From: Lentzea atacamensis
GTDB lineage: Bacteria; Actinomycetota; Actinomycetes; Mycobacteriales; Pseudonocardiaceae
Direction of reading: 5' to 3'
Assembly (NCBI RefSeq): GCF_003269295.1
Contig: NZ_QLTT01000005.1
Location: forward strand, 558,001 to 622,000
DNA: 64,000 nucleotides
Shown here piece after piece: positions 23,436 to 33,386 of this stretch (position 1 is its first letter; each line of letters opens with the position of its first letter). Below the pieces are notes generated by a model that was given only the letters and a program-made list of their open reading frames with translations, was not told the origin of the DNA and did no database searches. Made by a program: the position numbers and the translations under genes.

Positions 23436-24685
23436 CCACCGGTGCCGCGGCCCGCCTGCGCGGTCTGAGGTGGTTGCTCACCGGGTTGTTCACGGCGTTG
23501 AACGCGACCGGGGTGCTGCTGGTCGGGTGGCTGCTGCTCGACCTGGACGAGCAGAAGGGCGAGCAGGCGCTCGACGCCGACCTGCGCCGGGTTCCCCCGC
23601 TGGTGGTGCGGCACCTCGAGTTCAAGGGCGGCGACCTCGACACGCGCGGGCTCTTCGGCGACTCGATCACGGTCGAGTGCCCGCAGTTCGCGGTGCTGCC
23701 CGCCGGCGAAGGGCGGTTCGACCCGTATGTGAGCGGTATGTCCTGTGTGGACGTCGATCTGGCTGTGCTGAGCGAACTCGCCAACGACGCGGTGCGCGAG
23801 CGTGTGCCGCAGAGCGCTTATGTGCATGCGACGAACGGCAAGCTCGTCCGGGTCTACGCGCAACCGTTCATCAGCGCGGACGGGCCGTACGTCGGCGCAG
23901 TCGTCGCGCACATCGACGCGCAGCAGGAGAAGGACCGGCACGACCGGCGGGTGCTGCTCGTGGCGCTGGGCTGCGTGATCCTCATCGGCGCGCTCGGCGG
24001 CACCGGCCACTTCCTGTCCGGACTCGCGATCAGACCCGCGGCGATCGCGCTCGAGCAGCACGAGGAGATGCTCAACGGCATCGCGCACGACCTGAAACGT
24101 CCGGTCACCGGGCTGCGGGCGCTCGCGGACACCGCGATGCGCAATCCGGGCAGCATGGGCAAGGTGCTGCCGCGCATCATGCGGCTGGCCAAGCGGATGG
24201 GCGGGATCGTGAGCACCCAGCTGATGCACGCGAAGTTCGAGGCCGGCGTGCAGCAGCTCGCCATCCAGTCGGTGCAGCTCGACCAGCTCGTCTCCGCCGT
24301 TGTCGAGGACATCCCCGCCGACGGCGCCCGCATCACCTTCACGGCCGTGCCGACCAGGGTCGACGCCGACCCGGACCTGATCGGGCGCGCGGTCGAGAAC
24401 CTGATCGGCAACGCCGTCCAGCACGGTCACCTGCCCGGCAGCGACCCGGTCGTGCACGTGAGCGTGGCCAACGGCAGGGTGGTGGTCGCCGACGAGGGAC
24501 CCGGGCTTGACACGGTCGCTGCACAACGCGCGCTGCAGCGGTTCACCAGCAGCGGCGGATCAACGGGGCTGGGCCTCTACCTCGTGCAACGGATCGTGCA
24601 CGCGCACGGCGGCACGCTCGGGATCTACCGGTCCGAGACCGGCGGAGCGATCTTCGAGATCGCGCTCCCCACCGGGCGGCGGTAA
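23432..24685 (+). CDS. membrane sensor histidine kinase
   Basis: 417 residues. Transmembrane helix 1 is ~12-35 (LLTGLFTALNATGVLLVGWL). An extracytoplasmic sensor of ~130 residues contains two Cys (TVECPQ, GMSCVD). Helix 2 follows (LLVALGCVILIGALGGTG). The H-box is LNGIAHDLKRPVTGL with the phospho-His. ATPase motifs: N-box VENLIGNAVQHG, G1 DEGPGLD, G2 STGLGLYLV. All catalytic motifs are intact and the length is normal. It is translationally coupled to the response regulator upstream. The stimulus is unknown; the paired extracellular cysteines could sense redox state or form a disulfide. Confidence 0.9.
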   Translation: MTTGAAARLRGLRWLLTGLFTALNATGVLLVGWLLLDLDEQKGEQALDADLRRVPPLVVRHLEFKGGDLDTRGLFGDSITVECPQFAVLPAGEGRFDPYVSGMSCVDVDLAVLSELANDAVRERVPQSAYVHATNGKLVRVYAQPFISADGPYVGAVVAHIDAQQEKDRHDRRVLLVALGCVILIGALGGTGHFLSGLAIRPAAIALEQHEEMLNGIAHDLKRPVTGLRALADTAMRNPGSMGKVLPRIMRLAKRMGGIVSTQLMHAKFEAGVQQLAIQSVQLDQLVSAVVEDIPADGARITFTAVPTRVDADPDLIGRAVENLIGNAVQHGHLPGSDPVVHVSVANGRVVVADEGPGLDTVAAQRALQRFTSSGGSTGLGLYLVQRIVHAHGGTLGIYRSETGGAIFEIALPTGRR

Positions 24686-24686
24686 A

Positions 24687-24715
24687 TGTACCGATCCCGA
24701 ATGTTTTCTGTACCG
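24687..24715 (+). promoter_or_regulatory. TGTACCG direct repeat upstream of the FN3 operon
   Basis: TGTACCG occurs at 24687-24693 and 24709-24715, 22 bases apart on the same helix face, in the 50-base gap before the FN3-MoxR operon. OmpR-type regulators bind direct repeats, so the adjacent response regulators are candidate binders. Inference from spacing only. Confidence 0.35.
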
Positions 24716-24735
24716 GCGTCGTTACCCTTCGCTGT

Positions 24736-26588
24736 GTGAGTGAACGCAAGCACTCCCGCTGGCCGTTGCTGGGCCTGGTCATCGCCGCCGTCGCGACCGT
24801 GACGCTGGCGTTGACGGGTGCCGCGAAAAACGTTCCCGGCCTCGAGTTCATCCCGTCGGGCCACTGGATCGCGAACCCGGAACAAGGGCTCGTGGTCCGC
24901 GTGGACGGTGCGACCAAGAAGCCGGACACCCAGGTGTCCGTTCCCGGTGTCACCCCCGGCAGCCAGGTCGTGCAGGACGGCACCCACGGCTACGTGGTCG
25001 GCGACGACGACGTGACGATCTTCGGCAAGTCGACGCTCTCCGTGGAGGCGACAGTGCCGGCGCCCGTCAAGGGCGAGCGGTCGGTGCCGATCGAAACCGC
25101 GGGCGGGGCCTACTCGGTCTTCCGGCAGAGCGGCCAGATCGTGCGGCTCGGCCTGGAGCCGAAGGTCATGTCCGCGGGAGGCCCGGTCGGACCACCCGTC
25201 GCGACCGGTGACGGCACGGTGTGGTTGCACCGCACGGACTCCGGGGCGATCTGCACGGTCGTGCGCGACGCGACGAGCGTCAGCTGCACCGCCGCCGCGC
25301 CGGCCGGTCACGCCGGCGGCCTCACCGTCAGCGGCGGGAAGGTCGTGTTCGTGGACACCACCGCCGACACGATGAGCGTCGTCGAGGCGAAGGGGCTCGG
25401 TCCCGCGATCAAGCTCGGTGTCGACGCGCCGTCGGACGCCCGGATCGCCACCGCGGACGCCGCGGGCAAGGTGGCCCTGCTCGACCCGGCGGGGAACCGC
25501 ATGCACCTCGTGGAAGTGCGCGTCAACGAGAAGGGCGCGCTCGCCGAGCAGCGCCCGCCCGCCGCGACCGTGCCGCTTCCGGCCGGCGAGTACGACGCTC
25601 CGGCGGTCAGCGGTGAGGCCGTCGTGCTGCTCGACCACAAGAGCAAGTCCGTGCGCACGTACGACAACGGCGGGCGCGAGAAGCACTCCACGCCGATTCC
25701 CCAGGAGAAGGGCAGGCCCGAGCTCGTTCGCGGCGAGGACGCGCGCGTGTACGTCGACGGCGGCGAGGGCAAGCACGTCGTAGTGGTGGACAAGGACGGT
25801 TCGCTCCAGCCGGTGCCCGTCATCGGCGCGAAGCCGGAGGAGCCGAAGCAGCCGGTGCAGCCTCCCGTGGTGCCCCCCGCGGTGCCCACTGTGCCGCCCA
25901 CCGTGCCGTCCGCGGACAAGCCCGCCGACCGTCCGGTGCCGCCACCGACCACGAACAGGCCTGTGCCGCCGCCCGCGCGTGCCAACCCGCCGCAGCAGAC
26001 ACCGCCACCGATCCCGGTGACGCCGCCCGGCATGCCGCAGAACCTGGCCATCGCCATCACGACCAAGCAGGTCGACGCGACCGTGACGTGGGGGGCCGCG
26101 CCGGCCAACGGCGCACCGGTCACCGCCTACCACATCTCGTGGCAGAGCGAGGGCGGCCGTTCCGGCTCGGCCTCGGTGGCGGGCGGCACGCTGTCCTACG
26201 TCGTCAAGGGCATCTGGTCGGGCAAGGACCACCCGTTCACGGTCACCGTGGTCGCGCAGAACAGCGCGGGCCGGGGCGCACCGGCGACGGCACGCCAGGT
26301 GCCGCCGCCGAGCACCAAGAGCATCAGCCTGACCAAGGGCCCGCGCGCACCCGACTGCAAGGAGCCGAACTGCTACTACATGCACATCGTCATGACCGGT
26401 TTCGAACCCGGGACCAGGTACAGCGTGAATCCGCATTCGACGCGCGCCGGCTATTCCAACCCCGGTCACGGCATCACGACCAACGAGCAAGGTCGTGCGG
26501 AGTTCAACGCCTTCTACTACCACGGCGCCGGTGACACCGTCTGGGTCACGGCGGACGGCGTGGAATCGAATCGTCTGGAGTGGACCGA

Positions 26589-26592
<4 letters not shown>
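24736..26592 (+). CDS. membrane-anchored extracellular protein with beta-propeller-like and fibronectin-III domains
   Basis: 618 residues from GTG 24736. A single N-terminal anchor (WPLLGLVIAAVATVTLALTG) is followed by a ~330-residue beta-rich region with repeating short strands (VVFVDTTADTMSVVEAKG, VALLDPAGNRMHLVEV) of propeller type. A Pro-rich linker (~375-430) leads to a fibronectin type III domain (~435-520, NLAIAITTKQVDATVTWG, PVTAYHISW, HPFTVTVVAQNSAG). The C-terminal ~95 residues hold a Cys pair (APDCKEPNCYYMHIVMTGF). It overlaps the MoxR gene start, so it belongs to the MoxR-DUF58-transglutaminase operon and is probably its surface-exposed member. Confidence 0.75.
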
Positions 26593-27548
<956 letters not shown>

Positions 27549-27551
27549 GTC

Positions 27552-28673
27552 ATGCGGCTGACCGGGCGAGGCACCGTCGTGCTGGTGGTGTCGCTGGGGC
27601 TGGGCGCGGCCGGGTTCTGGGGGCGCTACCCGCTGTTCCTGCTGCTGGCGCTCGCGGGACTGGTCGCGGTGGTTGCCGCGGTGGCCGTGACGTTCCGGCG
27701 CGTGGGCGTCGAGGTGACGCGCGAGGTGTACCCGGACCGGGTCGAGAGGGGCTCGCAGGCGCTGGGAAAGCTGAAGGTGCGCAACACTTCCGCGCGGTGG
27801 CAGCGCGGGTTCCTCGCCAGGGACACCGCCGGCGGCTTCCACCGCACGGTTCAGGTGCACGGCCTGGCACCGGGCACCTCGCGGCCGTACGACTACCACC
27901 TGCCGACGCCGGTGCGCGGCAGGATGCCGGTCGGCCCGCTCACGTTGCGCCGCACGGACCCGTTCGGCTTGGCGCACAACAGCGTGACCGTCGGCGACAC
28001 GGTGACGCTGTGGGTGCACCCGCGCTCGTATCCCGCGTTGGCGCGGACCGGCGGATTCCCCCGCCACCACCACGAGGGCCGGTCGAACGAACACCTGCGC
28101 GGCTCACTCGACCTTCGCGAGCTGCGCGAGTACCAGCCGGGCGACGAGGTCCGCGACATCCACTGGAAGGCGACCGCGCGCACCGGCCGGTTGATGGTCA
28201 AGGAGTCCGCCGACCCGGACCAGCCCAGGCTCACCGTCGTGCTCGACACCCGCGCGTCCGCCATGCCGCCGTTCGCTTTCGAGGAGGCGGTGGACGTCGC
28301 GGCCTCGCTGCTGAGGTCCGCCGCGCTCGCCGGCCACCACGCCAGGCTGCTGACGTCGTGCGGCACGGACCTCGCCACGGCGGGTGGGCCGCTGGCGGCA
28401 CGGCAGTTGCTCGACCAGCTCTGCCTGATGCGTCAGAGCGACGGGACGGGAGCCCTGTTGCCGGCCGTCCGGCATCAGGGCGGCAGCCTGGCCGTGGTGA
28501 CGTCCGGGGCCGCGGACTCCTCTGAGCTGTCCGGGCAGCGTTCCCGGTACTCCGCGATCTTCCTGCTCGCTGTCGCGCCGGACGGGTACGCGGCTCACGT
28601 GCCGGGTGCGCGCGTGCTGACCGCTGCCGACGCCGCCGGAGTTGTGGGGCTGTGGAACGAGGTGCGGACGTGA
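27552..28673 (+). CDS. DUF58 membrane protein
   Basis: 373 residues. Two N-terminal hydrophobic segments (VVLVVSLGLGAAGFWG, LFLLLALAGLVAVVAAVAV) precede a beta-rich region. The DUF58 signature follows at ~190-220: LRELREYQPGDEVRDIHWKA, then TARTGRLMVKE. The last ~130 residues have a VWA-like alpha/beta pattern (LTVVLDTRASAMPPF). DUF58 proteins pair with MoxR ATPases and transglutaminase-like proteins in actinobacteria, as here. Stop and next start overlap (GTGA). Biochemical activity of the family is not established. Confidence 0.88.
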   Translation: MRLTGRGTVVLVVSLGLGAAGFWGRYPLFLLLALAGLVAVVAAVAVTFRRVGVEVTREVYPDRVERGSQALGKLKVRNTSARWQRGFLARDTAGGFHRTVQVHGLAPGTSRPYDYHLPTPVRGRMPVGPLTLRRTDPFGLAHNSVTVGDTVTLWVHPRSYPALARTGGFPRHHHEGRSNEHLRGSLDLRELREYQPGDEVRDIHWKATARTGRLMVKESADPDQPRLTVVLDTRASAMPPFAFEEAVDVAASLLRSAALAGHHARLLTSCGTDLATAGGPLAARQLLDQLCLMRQSDGTGALLPAVRHQGGSLAVVTSGAADSSELSGQRSRYSAIFLLAVAPDGYAAHVPGARVLTAADAAGVVGLWNEVRT

Positions 28674-30748
28674 AGAAACGACTGCCCGTCGCGCTCACCG
28701 TCCTCGCCGCCGCCGTGGCCGGGCTGTGTTTCGCGCCTGTTTTCGGTGCCGGCGCACTGCTCCCGGTCATCGCGGTGGTCGCCGTGGTCACCGGCGCCGC
28801 AGCACTGCTGTGCGAGTCGCTCGTCGCGTGGCGTCCGCTCGTCGTCACGCTCGCCGGGCTGCTGGCCGTCGTGGAAGTGCTGCTGTTCCCGACCACCGTC
28901 CTCGGGCTCCCCACCGGTACGACGCTCGCCCAGCTCGGCGAGGGCGTCACCGAGTCCTGGCAGCTCACCCTGCAGTCGACCTGGCCGGCCCGGCCCGACG
29001 CGAAGCTGGTGCTGTTCGTGCCGCTGCTCGTGCTGCTGGCGTCCGTCTTCGGCGTGGAAATCCTGCTGCGCCTGAAGAAACCGGCGCTCGCACTGGCGCC
29101 CAGCTTCCTCGTCGTAGCGCTGAGCCAGCTGTTCGGCGCACTCACCGGACCCGCCGCCGTGGTGGCGGCGCTCTCGTACGTCGCCGTCGCCGCAGGGCTG
29201 TTCGCGGTGAGCCGGCCGTCGGAAGAACACCAGTCCGCGCAAGCGTTCCTGCCCGCTCCACTGGTCGTCACCGCGGTCGTGGTCGTGATCGGCCTGCTCG
29301 TGCCGATGCCAGGCCCGGCCTACTCGCTCAAGCAGGAGCAGCTCGCGCCGGTGTCCGCCCGGATGACCAGTCCGCTCGACGACGTCGCCCAGCGGCGCGC
29401 CCATCCGGACGCTCCGGTGTTCAGCGTGCGGCCGGCGTGCGACGAGTGCGTGCCCGACCGGTGGCCGATCGTCGTGCTCGACACCTACGACGGCGTCACC
29501 TGGGCGGCCGGCAGCCGGTACCGCAGGCTCGGCACCGAGCTCGCACCTCCCGCCCTCGACGTCCCGGTGCGTCGCCGGGACGCGGTGATCAGCCTGCGCG
29601 AGGCGGGAACCAGGTGGCTGCCGAGCCAGACCTGGCCCGCCGCCGTGAGCGGAGCCGACCCGCTGGTGGAGGAAACCGAGGGCAGCCTGCTCGTTCAGAG
29701 TCCACTGAGGACGGACACGGTCTACGGGCTGAGCTGGTGGGAGCCGGAGATCAGCGGATCGCTCGACGGTTTCGCGATCGACCCCGGACTGGGTGGCCTG
29801 GACGGCGTCGGCACACCGCCACCCGGTGTCGCCGAGCTCGCCACCGGAGCCGTCAACGGCGTCCGGTCGAGCTTCACGTCGGCGCTGCAGCTCGAGCGGT
29901 TCCTGCGGGAGAACTACCGGCGGGTGGACGGCGCCGGCGGGCACAGCTGGCCGCAGCTGCGCCGGTTCCTGCTGGACACCAAGGAAGGCACGGGCGAACA
30001 GTTCGCCGGCGCGTACGTGGTGCTGGCGAGGATGCTCGGCATCCCGGCCAGGCTCGTCGTCGGTTATCGCACCCCGGAACGGAAGTCCGGCGGCGAGTAC
30101 GTCGTCTACAACGACGACGTGCTGGCGTGGCCCGAGGTGGCGGTCGCCGGCGTCGGCTGGGTACCGCTGGACCCGGCCGGTGCGGCGAAGGGCGGTGGGG
30201 GCAAGAACAACGGCCTGACCGCCGCGACGCAGAACGCGCGGGAGAAGCTTCCGCCGGTCCCGCTGGACCCGCCGGTGGCTCCCGGCTCGTCGCGGCAGGC
30301 CGAGGCGGATGCGCAGGACCGGTCATTTCCCTTCGCTGCCACGCTGGTTCCGGTCGCGGTGCTCCTGCTCGGGTGGCTCGCCGGGGTACCGGTGACGAAG
30401 TGGGTCAGGGCCCGCAGGCGACGGCGCAGGGCGGGAACCGGTGCCGTGCACGGCGCGTGGCTCGAGGCGCGCGATCGGCTGCGCGAGCACGGAGTACCGC
30501 TCACGGTGGGCATGACCCCGTTGGAGATGGCGGCAGCCGCGGCCGGCGCGGGTCTGCCGGGTGCAGCGGACGGCGTGCGCAGGCTTGCGTCCACAGTGGA
30601 CATCGCGATGTGGTCGGGCACGACGCCGGGTGAGCAGGTCCGTGACGACGCCTGGGCCGCCGTGCACGCGGTCCGGCGCGGTCTGCGGGCACGGGGTCTT
30701 GTTGCACGGCTGCGTGCCGCGGTCGACCCGCGGACGTTGAGGGCCTAG
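28670..30748 (+). CDS. transglutaminase-like membrane protein with degenerate active site
   Basis: 692 residues from GTG 28670. About six transmembrane segments lie in the first 215 residues. An extracytoplasmic region follows with a transglutaminase-like core at ~440-510 (FAGAYVVLARMLGIPARLVV, YVVYNDDVLAWPEVAVAG, GWVPLDPAGA), then one more transmembrane helix (~560-580) and a basic cytoplasmic tail with DUF4129-like helices. In catalytic members the segment reads G-x-C-E-x-F/Y-A and later H-A-W; here it is G-T-G-E-Q-F-A and L-A-W, so Cys and His are both absent while Asp remains. It is probably a non-catalytic binding domain. Last gene of the MoxR operon; stop overlaps the convergent kinase-like gene by four bases. 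Confidence 0.85.
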   Translation: MKKRLPVALTVLAAAVAGLCFAPVFGAGALLPVIAVVAVVTGAAALLCESLVAWRPLVVTLAGLLAVVEVLLFPTTVLGLPTGTTLAQLGEGVTESWQLTLQSTWPARPDAKLVLFVPLLVLLASVFGVEILLRLKKPALALAPSFLVVALSQLFGALTGPAAVVAALSYVAVAAGLFAVSRPSEEHQSAQAFLPAPLVVTAVVVVIGLLVPMPGPAYSLKQEQLAPVSARMTSPLDDVAQRRAHPDAPVFSVRPACDECVPDRWPIVVLDTYDGVTWAAGSRYRRLGTELAPPALDVPVRRRDAVISLREAGTRWLPSQTWPAAVSGADPLVEETEGSLLVQSPLRTDTVYGLSWWEPEISGSLDGFAIDPGLGGLDGVGTPPPGVAELATGAVNGVRSSFTSALQLERFLRENYRRVDGAGGHSWPQLRRFLLDTKEGTGEQFAGAYVVLARMLGIPARLVVGYRTPERKSGGEYVVYNDDVLAWPEVAVAGVGWVPLDPAGAAKGGGGKNNGLTAATQNAREKLPPVPLDPPVAPGSSRQAEADAQDRSFPFAATLVPVAVLLLGWLAGVPVTKWVRARRRRRRAGTGAVHGAWLEARDRLREHGVPLTVGMTPLEMAAAAAGAGLPGAADGVRRLASTVDIAMWSGTTPGEQVRDDAWAAVHAVRRGLRARGLVARLRAAVDPRTLRA

Positions 30749-32010
30749 CGCTTGCAGGTGGCGTTCCGCACCGGCTTCGGCTTGCTCTCGTACACGTGGT
30801 TGCCGTCGGTGCCCTGAACCAGGAAGCAGTACTTGCGGGTCGGGTCCACCTCGACCTTCAGCGACCGGTTCTGCTGGACGCGCACGACCTTGGGCTTCTC
30901 GCCCTCCCCGGCGACCACCACCGCGAACTCCAGCTGTTCCGGGCTCTCCCACCGCAGGTCGACGTGACTGACGTTGTCGACGGGCTCGGCGAGCTGCAGC
31001 ACCACCGCCTTCACCGAGGTCGGCGACGCCGACACGGGCCCCTCACCGCGCACCTGCGGGTCGCTGCGCATCAGCAGCACGCCCACCACCACAACGACGA
31101 GCAACCCGGCCGCGCCGGCGAACACCGGCACCGCGGGATGTTTCCTGGTGGTCGTGTCCGGCGCGGAGACGAACACGGGGGTGCCACCCGGCACCGGCGG
31201 GCGTTGTGGCGCGGCAGGCCGGTCGGCCGCGGAGAGCCGCCCGAGCCACGTTGCCACGTCACGCATGCTGCTGGGCCGGATCGCCGGATCCTTGGCGAGC
31301 AACGCCCTCACCAGCTCGGCCAGCTCGTCGGGCAGGTCGGCCCGGTCCGGCCGCGGCACGGTGGAGCCGAGCACGCGCAGCTTGCGGTCGTCCGGGTGCT
31401 CACCGAGCCGCGCGGGATGCGGCGACAGCCCCGACAACGCCAGGTGCAGAACCGCACCCAGGCCGTAGAGGTCGGAGCGTTCGTCCGCGGTGCCGTGCTC
31501 CAGGGTCTCGGGTGCGAGGAAGTCGACCCCGTCACCGCCCTCGTGCGGGAACACCAGGCGCAGCGTGACGCCGAAGTCCGCGAGCACGGGCTCACCCGAC
31601 GGCCGGAACAGGACGTTGCCAGGCGTGACACCACCGTGGACGATCCCCGCCTCGTGCGCGACCGCCAGCGCCTCGGCGAGCGTCCTGCCGAGCGCGATGA
31701 CGTCCGCGATCGGCAGCGGCCCTTCCTGCTCCACGACATCGGCCAGCGACTCCGTGCACAGCTCCATCCGCAGCGCGGTCCGGTCGCCGAAGTCCTCCAG
31801 CCCGTCCGCGACCAGCACCGCCGGGGCGTTCAGCCGCGCGACACGGGCGAGCTCGCGCTCGACCTCGGCGCGGGTGCGGCGGGGCAGCTTGGCGCGGAAC
31901 ACCTTGAGCGCCACCGCTTCACCGGTAGCGGCGCGGATGCCCGCGTAGACCGTCGCCCTCGGCCCGGTGCCACGCGGCACCAGGTCACCGAAACCATGAT
32001 CAGCCCCCAT
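30745..32010 (-). CDS. kinase-like membrane receptor, probable pseudokinase (paralog of 19349 gene)
   Basis: 421 residues. Kinase fold ~1-265: Gly-loop RGTGPRATVYAG, Lys in AVALKVF, DFG in VLADFGVTL, APE in FLAPETLEHG, and ERSDLYGLGAVLHLALSG. The catalytic loop is HGGVTPGN, lacking the HRD Asp and the following Lys, the same replacement as in the paralog. A Pro-rich linker, a transmembrane helix (~300-320: VPVFAGAAGLLVVVVVGVLL) and an extracellular C-terminal domain (~345-421; KYCFLVQGTDG, VRNATCKR) follow. ATG 32010. It converges on the transglutaminase gene with a four-base overlap. Likely senses an extracellular ligand and signals through binding rather than phosphotransfer. Confidence 0.82.
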   Translation of the reverse strand: MGADHGFGDLVPRGTGPRATVYAGIRAATGEAVALKVFRAKLPRRTRAEVERELARVARLNAPAVLVADGLEDFGDRTALRMELCTESLADVVEQEGPLPIADVIALGRTLAEALAVAHEAGIVHGGVTPGNVLFRPSGEPVLADFGVTLRLVFPHEGGDGVDFLAPETLEHGTADERSDLYGLGAVLHLALSGLSPHPARLGEHPDDRKLRVLGSTVPRPDRADLPDELAELVRALLAKDPAIRPSSMRDVATWLGRLSAADRPAAPQRPPVPGGTPVFVSAPDTTTRKHPAVPVFAGAAGLLVVVVVGVLLMRSDPQVRGEGPVSASPTSVKAVVLQLAEPVDNVSHVDLRWESPEQLEFAVVVAGEGEKPKVVRVQQNRSLKVEVDPTRKYCFLVQGTDGNHVYESKPKPVRNATCKR

Positions 32011-32045
32011 CGCGGTCTCATCCTAGCGCCGCAGGGTGGTCGTGG

Positions 32046-32795
32046 TCAGCCGCGTTCGAAACCTCCCCACACGGCGTGGCTGCCCGCCATCACGCCGTAC
32101 CGATCGTCCTTGGCGTCACGCGCACCGCGGGTCTGGTTGAACTGCACGGCGAAGGCGTGTTGCCCGGCAGGCACCGTGCGCCCCGGCTTGAGGTCCCAGC
32201 GGTAGACGAGCTCGCCGTCGGCCTCTCCCACGGTGATCGTGAAGTCGTCGGCGGGCATGGTTTGCCAATGGCCACTGCTCTGCACACCGCCCGTCTGCGC
32301 GATGCGAACCTGCACGGTGAGCGCGGTCAGCCGCTGCGTGGTGCCGATGACGAGAGTGTCCTGACTCCAGAAGGTGTGGCTGTTCGGATCAACGGTGCCC
32401 TTCGACGACAACGGTCCGTCGGTCGGCCTGCTGCCGGTGGAGTCCGGCACCTCCGGCACCCGCGTCGTTACCGGCGGGTCCGGCTGGTTCGCCGCGGGCG
32501 GGCGAACCACGGAACTCGTGGTGGGCGGTGCGGAGCTCGTGTTCGAGACGCCGGGCAGCATCGTGTCCGGGGGCGGCGGTGAGGTCCCGACCACGGCGAC
32601 GGCCAGACCCGCGGCCGCCAGGATGCCGGCCGCGGTCGCACCGGCGAACGTCACCTTGGACCAGGACCTCGCCCGGCCGGACGACGGGCGAGTGGTCGTG
32701 GCCATGCCGCGCTCGACGCGGGCCAGCATCCGGGCGCGGTCCGGCCGATGAGCCTCGGCGGACTCCCGCAGCTGCCTGCTGATCTGCTCGTTCAT
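32046..32795 (-). CDS. membrane protein partner of the SigE-type sigma factor (putative anti-sigma)
   Basis: 249 residues from ATG 32795. A ~55-residue cytoplasmic part (MNEQISRQLRESAEAHRPDR, LARVERGMATTTR), one transmembrane helix (~58-78, VTFAGATAAGILAAAGLAVA), a Ser/Thr/Pro-rich stalk, and an extracellular ~130-residue beta domain (HTFWSQDTLVIGTTQRLTAL, VYRWDLKPG, HAVWGGF) resembling a cellulose-binding-like or immunoglobulin fold. Start and upstream stop overlap (ATGA). The position directly behind an ECF sigma gene and the topology suggest an anti-sigma factor or its sensor, though no zinc-finger HxxxCxxC motif is present. Confidence 0.75.
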   Translation of the reverse strand: MNEQISRQLRESAEAHRPDRARMLARVERGMATTTRPSSGRARSWSKVTFAGATAAGILAAAGLAVAVVGTSPPPPDTMLPGVSNTSSAPPTTSSVVRPPAANQPDPPVTTRVPEVPDSTGSRPTDGPLSSKGTVDPNSHTFWSQDTLVIGTTQRLTALTVQVRIAQTGGVQSSGHWQTMPADDFTITVGEADGELVYRWDLKPGRTVPAGQHAFAVQFNQTRGARDAKDDRYGVMAGSHAVWGGFERG

Positions 32796-33322
32796 CGGCT
32801 CGCCCTCCCCGCGATCGCGTTCCCGGCCGCTCTCGCACCGAGCACGCGTTCCAGCTCCGCCATCCCCTTCGAGGTCTGGCTCTTCACCGCGCCGACCGAG
32901 ATTCCCAGCGCCAGTGCGGTTTCCTTTTCGGACAGGTCGAAGGCGTGCCGGAGGACGACGCACGCCCGCTTCCGGAACGGCAGCCGGTCCAGTGCGGCCC
33001 GGACGTCGACCACCGCGGCGACGTCCGGACCCTGCACCTGCTGCGGAGCGCGTGACCAGAACAGCGCTGTCCGGCGCCGTTCGCGGGTCGCGCTGCGGAT
33101 CCTCTCCTTGGCCAGGTTGGCGACCACGCCGCGGGCGTAGGCCAGCGGCTGTTCCGCCTGGCGCATCCGGTCCCAGCGTTGCCACAGCGCGACCAGGGCG
33201 TCCGCGGCCAGGTCGTCGGCGGCCTCCGCCTCACCGATCAGCAGCCACGCGAACCGGGCCAGTTCGGCGTGGTGCCGCTCGAAGAAGTGGTGGAACTCCG
33301 CCGATCTGTCGTCGACGAGCAT
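32792..33322 (-). CDS. ECF sigma factor, SigE-type actinobacterial subfamily
   Basis: 176 residues. Region 2 is EFHHFFERHHAELARFAWLL, then AADDLAADALVALWQRWDRM. Region 4 is LPFRKRACVVLRHAFDLSEK with ETALALGISVGAVKSQTSKG, the recognition helix. These are typical of the SigE-70 subfamily (sigma factors with a short linker). Start ATG 33322 is chosen because upstream residues have no family match. It is coupled to the membrane partner by an ATGA overlap. It sits between the pseudokinase gene and a glycosidase gene, all on the minus strand; regulon unknown. Confidence 0.88.
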   Translation of the reverse strand: MLVDDRSAEFHHFFERHHAELARFAWLLIGEAEAADDLAADALVALWQRWDRMRQAEQPLAYARGVVANLAKERIRSATRERRRTALFWSRAPQQVQGPDVAAVVDVRAALDRLPFRKRACVVLRHAFDLSEKETALALGISVGAVKSQTSKGMAELERVLGARAAGNAIAGRASR

Positions 33323-33386
33323 GTCTCTCGATCGCCCTCTCACCGCCGCGCCCCGCCGGGGCGGCAACTTACCTGCAGCCGGTGGC

